The notes under the pieces: generated by a model
What the model was told of the DNA's origin: nothing
Database searches by the model: none
Seen by the model: only the letters and a program-made list of their open reading frames with translations
Source of the DNA: Acanthaster planci
Lineage: Eukaryota > Echinodermata > Asteroidea > Valvatida > Acanthasteridae
NCBI RefSeq assembly: GCF_001949145.1
Contig: NW_019091526.1
Span: 1,122,815 to 1,159,788, forward strand
Direction of reading: 5' to 3'
Length of the DNA: 36,974 nt
Made by a program: the position numbers and the translations under genes
In this document: positions 11,541 to 20,030 of the stretch, piece after piece
Numbering within the stretch: the first letter of the stretch is position 1
Layout of the letters: each line of letters begins with the position of its first letter

Positions 11541-12520
11541 TAGAGGGCAACAATTATCGAGGGATTTCTGTGTTTCACATGTTCCGAAAGGTAGTGGGTG
11601 GGATTGTTCTAAAGAGGCGGCAAGTGTTTGGATAATGGGTTTATCCTGAGAGCCAGTTGGCCTTCAATCCAACTGCTCCACAGTGGACATGGTATTCACC
11701 TCCGTCAAAAGCCAGAGAGATGCAGATGAGAAATTGCCTTTGCATGTGGCTCTTGTAGACCTTAACACAAAGGTCTTTGACTCCGTCTATATAGTGCTTC
11801 TACAGAGGGGTCAGTGCTTCTTACGTGACGGCATATGGACCTTCGCCTCTTTTTATGGCAATGTTGCAAAGAATTTTCTCCACTACTAAGAGATGGAAGG
11901 GGCTGCATGATGGCTCCCAGTCTAATTGCTATCTACTTTTCGCCATCCTGCGCCCCGCCTTTGAGACAAAAGCACTCCGTGTTCTGTGCCAGTGCAAAGA
12001 TGCTTGCACCACAGTATCCAAACTTCTCTTTGTCGATAATGCTATCCTCGTGCTTGCCCTTGTTGCTTCGTTAATGGCACCGCAAAACCTGATTGACCTA
12101 TTTGCTATCTCATGCTCTATTGTTGGTCTCATGATCAGGAAATAGAAAAAAGGTTACCAGTACTATGTGTCAAGAACTGGTACACCAGGGCGCGTCTCTG
12201 GATCGAGTTTGTTTTAAAGTTCAATGACACACAGCTGACAGTTGTAGATCAGCTATGCTATGTGGACATGGAGCTAGATCTCTACAGACGCAGACGACAT
12301 GCTACTAGCTTCTTTTGGGCGCTGCGGAAGCAAGTGTGGGAAAACCAGAAGCTGATGATAGAGATGACAGTTTCGGTCTTGAAGGCGTGCATTGCCTCAG
12401 TTTTGTCCTACAGAGAGACTTGGCCGGTCTTCCCAAAGCATATTAGGCTAAACACGTTTCACCTGTAGAATCTGATGCGCATCTTGTGGATTAGCTGGAA
12501 GTACACCGTATCAAGCGCTA
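11541..12520 (+). pseudogene. LINE relic, reverse transcriptase part of ORF2
   Basis: Motifs appear in the order expected for a non-LTR reverse transcriptase but in shifting frames. NNYRGISVFHMFRKV is near 11550, YPESQLAF near 11645, STVDMVFT near 11676, and HVALVDLNTKVFDSV near 11740 (family AFVDLTKAFDSV, which includes a catalytic Asp). A TLFAIYFS-like segment follows near 11930, then LLFVDNAI near 12022, where the active-site F-A/V-D-D box has its second Asp changed to Asn. The post-RT region reads VVDQLCYVDM, KQVWENQKL, VLKACIASVLSYRETW and RLNTFHL, the last two being the LLYGSETW and RLNSFHLRCLRRI blocks. Frameshifts and stops occur throughout, so it is dead. I assign it to non-LTR elements generally, not to a named clade. 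Confidence 0.85.
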
Positions 12521-12810
12521 AGATGCTTCAATTTTTGTGGGTGTGACTGCATGCACCCAGTCTTCTTCAATCAGACGGATTAGAAGGTTTGGTCTCCTGA
12601 ATTCCTGATAGCCGGTTATTAGGAAGTCGATACCAAAGGTGGTACATTTCAGCGAGGCAGCATCAGTCTTCCGTCCAAAGGGCTGGCCAACTCTGCAGTT
12701 TCTGGACAGGGTGCGAAGCGATCTGCGATGCTGGGAGATCCCGGTTGCATGGTTGGATCAAACTTGTGTAAGGAGGGTGGAGCAGCAAAGACTAGGCTAA
12801 GATTTTGCCG
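12521..12810 (+). pseudogene. Probable 3' tail of the LINE ORF2 relic
   Basis: Continues the decay of the LINE ORF. A PDSR stretch near 12606 and a GWPTLQFLDRVRSDLRCWE stretch near 12680-12740 resemble the C-terminal R-PDSR and GRP-LRF-D--K-DL blocks of the same ORF. The minus-strand frame over 12649-12882 is a shadow. The 3' end of the element and any poly-A tail were not found. Confidence 0.45.
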
Positions 12811-13450
12811 CGGAGACGGAAATCGGAGGGAGCCCATCGGGAAGCCACCAAACGTGCAAAACACGTGATCCAGCTGGATCAAACGCGGATAACCAACGTG
12901 GCTACTGTTTCAGTTCCTAGTTTATAACGTAATTTGGTTTGCAATTGTAAAATAGGGTAGTTTGATTTTAAAATGTTGCAAGAATATCTGTAATAGGAAA
13001 TGCATCACCCTAAAAGATGCAGTGTGTATTACGACAGTGGGAAGTGACTATATTACAAAGCACCATTTTCATTTGCACAAAAATGAAAAATACAAAATTA
13101 ACCTGTTTCATTAATTCATGTATTATGTACATACCTCTGTCTTGGATACTGTCCGTTTATTGGCCCAGAACGACCACGACAGGGCGACATATCCGCATAT
13201 CTTACTCACCGTGAGACATTTCATTCTACCGATGGTGTGTGTACGCCCACGCGTATACGTACGCGAAACTGAAGAGCTTCGGGATGTTCAAGAACGAACA
13301 TTTGCAGTCCTTCAGTCAGGTTTGCGTGGTACCCACGATACCTATTTTGCAAAGGCTGCCAAGGAATTCGATCGATGATAGCGCCCGTATAACAGACTCG
13401 TTCCTGTCCCCGCAGCGTATAAGGTAATGCGGAGACTGCTAACTAAACTA

Positions 13451-13748
13451 TGGGTGCGTTCGATGAGCTTCCCTGAATACACCGGTGTTACAGGCAAGGC
13501 TAATCGAACGCTGCAGTGTATTTGCCTAGGTATTCGGGGAAAAGGGTCAAGTCCCCGCCACGTCCCATCATGTCCATGCACGAACAGTCTATCCGTGACG
13601 TCATTACACTCGGGCAGCCTGCAGAGACCCGCTCGCCTGACGGAGTAGTGGTGGCTGACACCAGGGCTGGCACAGAGATCACATGATGGCTAAACGAACT
13701 CTCTCGTGTAAATTTGACTTACATGTGTATGCTAATCGAACGCACCCT
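13451..13748. repeat. Short DNA element with terminal inverted repeats
   Basis: The left end TGGGTGCGTTCGAT-GAGC is the inverse of the right end GCTAATCGAACGCACCCT, with one mismatch and a one-base shift. The length is about 298 bp with no transposase, so it is a MITE. An internal copy of GCTAATCGAACGC at 13499 repeats part of the right end. The element is more GC-rich than its flanks. TA occurs at both borders, but a target-site duplication cannot be assigned with confidence. Confidence 0.7.
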
Positions 13749-15040
13749 ATATAAATGTACTCACTGGTATCCCCACTAGTTTCACGGAATAGAGTTTACG
13801 CAATTAGCGAAAGTGAGGGGACAGTGCATTTGCAAACGATATCGTTTACGTATGTTACGTTAATTGTACAGTTTCACAGTAGGCCCATCGTCTTCTGCAA
13901 TACAGAACCTTTTTCTTTTGATAAATTCCCGAGGACAGAGGTATGACAAAACAATTGTTGACCGCTGTGGTATGGGATATGACTAGTTGAACGACCGAGG
14001 GACGCGTAGCGTGGTGTACATGTTCAATTGAAATACTTTTGGGGATTATTATACAGCTGTGTGCTTTTCGTGTACGATCTGAGCACTTTGTTTTTTTTAA
14101 ATGTAAACCCCCCTTCATGAATATGGTCAAGGTACCACCTTTTGAAAGAAAATGTGAAAATCTGTGCGCTTTTAGAATAACATGCAGTGGCGGAAATCTG
14201 TTTAGGAAATCGGGGGTGAGGGTGAGGGATGGGGAATTGTGGAGGGATGAATTGCTCGGTCATCGGACACCACATGATACTATTATAGGAGGCAATGTTT
14301 ATGATACAGATAGTAGACTAATCTGATTAGATGTCATAACTGCGGTGGTATCTCACTCACACGCACATTCTTCAGCTTGACGCGCACGTGCATTTGGCGA
14401 ATCACGACACCACTACTGGTCGAAGAGGCATGTATATGTAACGCGCGCGTACCACCTGTCCACGAGCGTTGTGCCGCCGCAGTAATGGCTTCTAATACTG
14501 GTGGTCAAATTAAACTATATCGGAAATGTATTACATTCCTGTCGAGCCTTACATAAGAGCGGATTAGTTATTACTTTTTATTTTCCTCTTACTTAATGCT
14601 GTTGAATGCGTTTAGGTTGTTAGCATGTTCGAAAAATTCTTCTAAAACCGCCTTATGTTTTCCTCACTACTAAAACGTGAGGGGATAATTCAAAATCTAT
14701 TCCTCTGCTCAAAAAGTAAAAGTATGTACTCCCACAACAAGAATGTATGCCTATGAAAAAAACCCACCTTTTCCAGCAGGAAAATGAATTGACTGTTAAC
14801 AAAAAGCTCCCAGTACCAACGTTAGTGATACAAAGTTTGTGCGCAGTCAAGTTTGAAGTGCACCTTCGAGCTGACACCAGGAAGCCGAAGCGAATGAGAA
14901 GGCTTTTCTTTTACCTTCAAAGGGCCCGTTCTATCGGATCATCCAATGGCCTCGCCAACGTCTCGGTTGTCCCATTCCCAATATTTGTAAACTTGGAATT
15001 TATGCTTCAGTTGAATAGGCCTATCCATTCATGCAACGTC
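13749..15040. other. Intron sequence, nothing recognised
   Basis: A GC-rich patch at 14378-14480 with several CGCGCG and GCACGTG groups stands out from the AT-rich surroundings. No coding content was found. Confidence 0.45.
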
Positions 15041-15330
15041 TGGTGTAGTGGTTAGAGAAATTGATACTTGTAGTTCGGCCGTGGCTCGGCCTGGCCATGT
15101 GCGTTGAGCACGTCAGTGGGAACGTTTTTCGGGGAGGGAGCTGACCTGCCTCAGAAAAAGTGCACACTTCGCGAGAATGGTAGGCCTACGTCCGCTTTTA
15201 AATAAAAGTGGAGTCAAAATGCTGCTAAGACATAAGTGGAAAAATTTGTGAGTGTTCAGTGCGAATGAATGCATGAGACGATACTCAGCGGAGACATCTC
15301 GGGGGCTGACCCTGCCCCGGCCTGTTAAGG
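15041..15330 (+). repeat. Possible tRNA-derived SINE
   Basis: TGGTGTAGTGGTTAG at 15041-15055 matches the tRNA A box at 10 of 12 positions. GTTCGGCCG at 15073-15081 is a degenerate B box about 32 bases on. A GC-richer body follows, and related blocks ending in CTGACC-TGCC recur near 15140 and 15307. The spacing is short for a true tRNA, so this is at most a SINE head. Confidence 0.35.
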
Positions 15331-15637
15331 TGAAGGAGCTAAGTTAACTTAAAAATGCTGATTTTCACCATGGATGAAATCCGCAATCTGCATTTGTGTG
15401 TATTTCATCCAAGCTGAACAACGTGTTTTTCATTTTAGTATCTACCCCTTAATTGCATATAGGCTACACACGACAAGAAATACACAATTTATCAGGTTAG
15501 CCTCGGTTACCCAGGTATGCAATTTTAAAAAAATAACTGTTTCAACCGACATTTGATCGTATAGCTTCATTTTCAGTATTTTGCTATTGATATGTATTTA
15601 TGGTTTTAAGAACAGTGTCACTCTTTTTTTTGCACAG

Positions 15638-16449
15638 GGGCCGGCTTTGGCCTTTGGAAGTTCTTGTCGACACCAGTGACCAGTGATTATTCCATTCTTG
15701 GAGGACTCCACGGCTGTATCATTACCCAAGTGTTGAACTCTACGCCCTTTTTCGCTTCAACATTACTTGTGACAATTGTTGCAGTCGAAAGATACCTTGC
15801 CATCTGTCATCCAATCAAACACCTGACAATCAACACAAGAGGGCGTGCCATTGCCTTAATTGCTGTGACTTGGTTGGTGGCCATCTTTTGTGAAGCTCTT
15901 CTCCTTCCGGCTGCCTTCGACTACGTAGTCACGTGTGTCGTATGGCCCGACATTGACCATTACATGAACTTTCCTGAGACCATCGGGAGGTGTTTTTTCC
16001 CAGCATTGTGGGCACAAGTTCTGGCAGCTTTTGGTTTGACTGTTCCGAATTTGTTGGCTATCGTTGTTACCTTTGTCTTATATTTCCTGATCGTGCGAGA
16101 GCTCAACAAGCGCATTCGACAGACACCTTGCGAACTGTCATCAAATCAGAAGACACCTCGTCGCACGCGTGATCGTGTAGCTAAGATGCTGGTGATCGCT
16201 GGTACCGTGTTCTACATTTTACTAGCACCTCGCACAGTACTGAGTGTGTACTATTACATCAATCATTTCGCTGGTGCCCCGGCCCTCCCTCAAGGTGTAC
16301 TATTCATTCTCTTTACTTCAACCAACATTCTTGTGAATTTAAATTCTGTCATAAACCCTCTTTTGTATGCGTTTTCAAACAAGCGCTACCGAATGGCTGT
16401 TATTCACGCCTTTTGCCCAGGTTCAGGGCCGATTGAGACTTCTTGCTAA
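15638..16449 (+). CDS. Class A GPCR, exon 2 (TM2 end to C-terminus)
   Basis: Second and last coding exon. The acceptor is a long T tract followed by GCACAG at 15637. Codon 120 is completed as GGG (Gly), and the protein ends at residue 389 with TAA at 16447-16449. ECL1 has the usual Trp (W126). C146 in TM3 can pair with C219 (or C238) in ECL2. TM3 ends ERY (170-172), a DRY variant, followed by LAICHPIK. TM4 has W198 and TM5 has P256. ICL3 is short and basic (RRTRDR). TM6 has P317 in the stretch FYILLAP, so Leu315 replaces the usual toggle Trp. TM7 has NPLLY (359-363), then a helix 8 and C379 as a possible palmitoylation site. The TM3-ICL2 and TM7 motifs resemble bombesin/TRH/neuromedin-type peptide receptors. 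That assignment is inferred, and the ligand is unknown. Confidence 0.9.
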
Positions 16450-16902
16450 GCACGTTTCGTTTTGTGAGGACTTAAGCCTCTTTTACAGTGGCCATAAATC
16501 TAAACATTGGGACTGTATGAGCAGTAAATGCAAAACAGGGCTGGCGAAAAAAAGCTCATTGAAAAAATTCTGAAATTTAATTATGGTTTGAACAGATTAA
16601 TGATAGCTATATTCCCGATAAGATTATGTGAAATTATAATTTTTATTAAATGGTTATTTAAGTTTTCTTTAGTAAGTTATATGAGATATAATTGCATCAT
16701 CAATTAGATCAATGGGCCTTTCCATGTCAGACTAACACACTTTTTGACCTTAGGTCTTCAGATTTTAATATTGCTGTGCTTGTAAACATCAATGAATAAT
16801 GAAGGCTTTTCATTTTTTTGTGGAAATCGCCCTTCCATGTGGTCAGGTCAGAGATCAATAAAAATTTACAATTTCCACTTGAGAATCCACCTTTTGAATA
16901 AA
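16450..16902 (+). terminator. 3' UTR of the GPCR gene with polyadenylation signals
   Basis: AT-rich sequence after the receptor stop codon. ATTAAA occurs at 16645-16650, and canonical AATAAA at 16857-16862 and 16897-16902. Any of these could direct cleavage. The region carries no other coding evidence. Confidence 0.45.
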
Positions 16903-18123
16903 AATTACACAAAACCCTCTCATTTCTTGTTGAACATATGCAAATGTGGTATCCAAATAATCAGAGGAACATGCTCTTTTCACTGATGTTGTAGAAATTT
17001 AGCTTTGTGAATCAAAAGTCAAGATTACCTTTGACACGCGTCTGTGACCTTTGACCCCCCAAAAATAAATTATTATTTTCAAAATTTATTAAACCAAGTG
17101 TCTTTGAAAGTAAGGCTCCACGAATCCAGCCCCTCATTTTGAAGTGAATACTTCACTAGCAAAATTATGCTTGTAAAAGCCATGAGCACGGAAACCAACG
17201 TGCGAACCAAGATTCGCTCCATTCCTTTGCACTGTAGTTGCTGGTTGAAATGACGTCAAACTTCGGTACTCTCTACGTACCGATTAACACTTGCCTTTCC
17301 AACTTTACCAGTTCACTAGTGTCACAGGCCGTTGACTATTTACTGGTACATTCTCCTTTGTCAAGGTATTTGACCATGTACAATAATCGCCACGGGCTGT
17401 TATAAGACCAGCCAATAATTGTCCTTCACAATAGTCGCCTTGACGAAGCCTAGTGAACCAGAAATAGAAACGGCTGGCTGGCGCCAGTAAAATAGGAAGG
17501 ATATACATTGAGCTTTAAATGGCCACAAGTATGTTCCCTCCTATTATGGTAATGACTGTACTTACATCGCGCCAAATAAACAGGAGATGCAAGCACTTAT
17601 TGTTGTCGCTGGTCACCCCACTACAAGCAATCATCAAATGATTTTAGCTCCTAAAGCAGTACACAGATTGATGCTGCCACATGGCCAAAACGCCTGATAA
17701 AACACAATGACCACCTGCACACTCACAGATACCCATTCATACTGCTGGGTGGGAAGATGCAAGTGGGAGCAAGCCGACCTTCCCAAAAGGTCACACACAC
17801 AAAACAGCATCTGGATTTGAGCCCCCCCAGCTTAGTGTCTGTGAATCACAAATCCAGACCACAAACCCACAAGACTCCACAGAAAATCGCGGGCAAAAGT
17901 AATGCGCTGCATCTAGGTCCTTACAATATGTACTAAAGTAAACTGTAGCTAATTTTTTGCTACAAAGCTGTCAAGGTTGTGTATCTTAGCTTCTTTTATC
18001 AATATATCAAGTTCATCAATGCCCATCGCCATTCTGATGGAAAGTTTGTCCAAATAGGGATGTTGTTACGGCAAATAATCTAATCGCCAAATAATGTTAT
18101 GCCGACCGATTATGTCATAAGAA
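16903..18123. other. Intergenic stretch, nothing recognised
   Basis: AT-rich with a few short repeats. A minus-strand frame at 17305-17508 has no recognisable content. No RNA gene or element was identified. Confidence 0.45.
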
Positions 18124-18221
18124 TGAGGCCAATAATGTACAAAACAAGCAATTGCTTCTTAATGTTTTCTATACTTTGCCAAATAAAAGCAATATTGTGG
18201 TGATCACAATTATTGGCCTCT
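18124..18221. repeat. Inverted repeat with GAGGCCAATAAT arms
   Basis: GAGGCCAATAATGT (from 18125) and ACAATTATTGGCCTC (ending 18221) can pair, with an internal CAAGCAAT...AAGCAATATTG partial pairing. This is a small hairpin of unknown origin. Confidence 0.5.
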
Positions 18222-18264
18222 TTGTTTGGCTTTTAGTAATGACTTTATTGTGTGGTACTACATT

Positions 18265-18306
18265 ATCAGTCGATTGTTATTGCTATTATAATCAGTCGAT
18301 TGTTAT
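18265..18306. repeat. Short tandem duplication
   Basis: ATCAGTCGATTGTTAT occurs twice, at 18265-18280 and 18291-18306, a 26-base period. Confidence 0.75.
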
Positions 18307-18549
18307 CTGTCATTGTCAATGGACTTTTGTCAATAAGAATACTTACAAAAGGTCACTTACGTGTTACGACAAAGCATCAATAATAAATCGCTTAAAATAA
18401 GAACGACATTGGAAGGGCCGGGAGCCAGTGAACAACGCAACGACAAAGCGGACAACGGTCTGAACATCGATGACGCATCACACCAAGCCACAAAACAATG
18501 CAAACTGGTGGAAACATTTTTGCCTTACGGACTTCACAGTAACATCTAG

Positions 18550-19345
18550 TTCAAACGGAACAAGAAATAGACAGCAACATCTCATATCTTGATGTTGAGT
18601 ATCCAGAAAGCAGGATGGCAGTCTCACCTACCGAATATACCGGAACCATACCCACACAGACAAGTACCTCCACAGCGCGTCCTTCCATCACCCTAAGATT
18701 AAGTCGTCAGTCCAAGAACTCCGTCACATCTCCACGGCCCTACAACAAAATGGATACAAGCCCAACCAAGTCAAGACCCAAGATACACCCTGGCCCGAAG
18801 GGCCTCTTATATCCAAAGCCAACTGTGTAGGACCCCTACTCTCCCCTACCTAGGCGGTACCTCCCATCCAGCGCACCTCCACCAGCATGGCATTTGAGTG
18901 TTCCATACAACCCCCCAAAAGTGCAGAACCTGCTGACTTCCCGCAAGGACCGGCACAACCCACTGCACAAACCAGGAGTATACAAGATCTCCTGCCAATA
19001 TGGCAAAGTGTACATCGACGAGACAGACAGGAACCCCCCTACCAGACTCAATGAACACAAAGCCCATGGCAGTAAAGGGGACTACGACAAATCTACCATC
19101 ACCAAGCACTCCTACATCAAAGACCACAAGATCGACTGGAGCAAAGACGAACACCTCACAAGCATCAAGCACTGGTACCCGCCCCACTACACTACCCCAA
19201 GACACCGGTTTCCACATGAGCGACATCTGGCGTCCAATCCCCACATCCCAGTCCAATGGGTCCCCTATACCCAAGGACACTTCCAACCTATGGGTCCCCT
19301 GTAACCTTGGCTACCCTCTCCAACACTCTCCTCCCTCAGATTGAT
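18550..19345 (+). pseudogene. Penelope-like retroelement relic (RT end plus GIY-YIG nuclease)
   Basis: About 18571-18605 reads SNISYLDVEYPE, the FLDV block of the reverse transcriptase. After a frameshift, QDGSLTYRIYRNHTHTDKYL and then ASFHHPKIKSSV, LQQNGYKPNQVKTQDT and GPLLSP follow, which is the end of the RT and thumb region with an internal deletion. From 18894 another frame reads VPYNPPKVQNLLTSRKD, HKPGVYKISC and GKVYIDETDR, then TRLNEHKAHGSKGDYDKS, TKHSYIKDHKIDW and IKHWYP. This is the GIY-YIG endonuclease of Penelope-like elements, except that VYIG-TGR has become VYID-TDR. A further deletion after HWYP shifts the frame to LPQDTGFHMSDIWRPI and the C-terminus at 19344. The RT catalytic core is absent. 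The element is dead and 5'-truncated. Confidence 0.9.
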
Positions 19346-19360
19346 ATGCCTCACTGGTTT

Positions 19361-19480
19361 CCAGCAACCCAGTCACCTCAGTTGGATCCGGAATTAGCAT
19401 CCTTTTCACACCTTAACACCCCAGCCACCAGTTGGATCCTGAGTTGGCATCCTCTCCACACCTCACTGCCCTCTACACAC
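19361..19480 (+). repeat. Two tandem copies of a 50-base unit in the Penelope-like 3' region
   Basis: CAGTTGGATCC followed by GCATCC and CACACCT occurs from 19379 and again from 19429 with a few substitutions. It lies just after the element's last codon, so it probably belongs to its 3' untranslated end. Confidence 0.65.
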
Positions 19481-19500
19481 CATTTAAGCTGCCTCATCAG

Positions 19501-20030
19501 GTAGCAAGAGATGTATACAAGCCGAAGAACTCAGTCCCAACCTTCAAGCATGTAGGTGGCAACATGTTATGGGGCTGCTTCTCTGCTAGTGGCACCGGGA
19601 ACTTCATTAAAATACAGGATATCATGAAAAAGAGGATTGTATCAAGATCCTGGATGACAATGTGAAAGTGTCTGCTGAGGAACTCCAGCTCCAACCTGAT
19701 TGGACGTACCAGCAGGGCAATGACCCCAAGCACACCACCAAGGTAGTAAAGCATTGGTTCAAAGACAGTGGTATCCAGGTACTGGAATGGCCAAGACAAA
19801 GTCTTGACCTAAATCCAATACAGAATTTGTAGAGGGAGCTGAAGACTGGAGTGATGGCCCGGAGACCATCCAACCTGACCCAGCTGGAGGCTTTCGTTAA
19901 GGAAGAATGGACACACATCCCACAGGAGACGTGCAGAAAGCTTGTAGAGCCGTATACGAACCGTCTTGAGGCAGTAATCAATATCATGGACTTTGTAAAC
20001 CTGGGGTACGAATAATTTTGACCAGGAGCA
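19501..20030 (+). pseudogene. Tc1-like transposase relic, C-terminal half
   Basis: 19501-19640 reads VYKPKNSVPTFKHVGG and MLWGCFSASGTG, the central Tc1 block. A frameshift near 19636 leads into KILDDNVKVSAEELQL, then TYQQGNDPKHTTK, WFKDSGIQVLEWPRQS, LDLNPIQNL, a stop, RELKTGVMARRPSNLTQLEA, EEWTHIPQETCRKLV and RLEAVI. The QQDNDPKH motif that holds the second catalytic Asp reads QQGNDPKH, and the third catalytic residue in NPIENLW is Gln with the Trp codon now TAG. Typical Tc1 3' sequence GGTACGAATAATTTTGACC follows at 20006. The DNA-binding half and first Asp are missing. The element begins abruptly beside the Penelope-like relic. Confidence 0.92.

Larger units (their letters stand above)
5491..15637 (+). 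other. Intron of the GPCR gene (phase 1, about 10.1 kb)
   Basis: Begins GTAAGA and ends in a pyrimidine tract plus GCACAG. It splits codon 120, and both sides read in the same frame when joined, which places the break at the TM2/ECL1 boundary. The two exons together give all seven membrane segments, so no further coding exon is needed inside. The intron contains a sense-oriented LINE relic, two inverted-repeat elements and a possible SINE, listed separately. Confidence 0.85.

Noticed and set aside
13118-13378. 86-residue plus-strand frame with a charged, coding-like C-terminal half (RETEELRDVQERTF)
   Set aside because: Lies inside the receptor intron, has no recognised homology and no clear acceptor or donor. 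It may be a transposon scrap but cannot be supported.
18836-19286. Minus-strand frames of 74 and 146 residues
   Set aside because: Antisense shadows of the Penelope-like GIY-YIG region.
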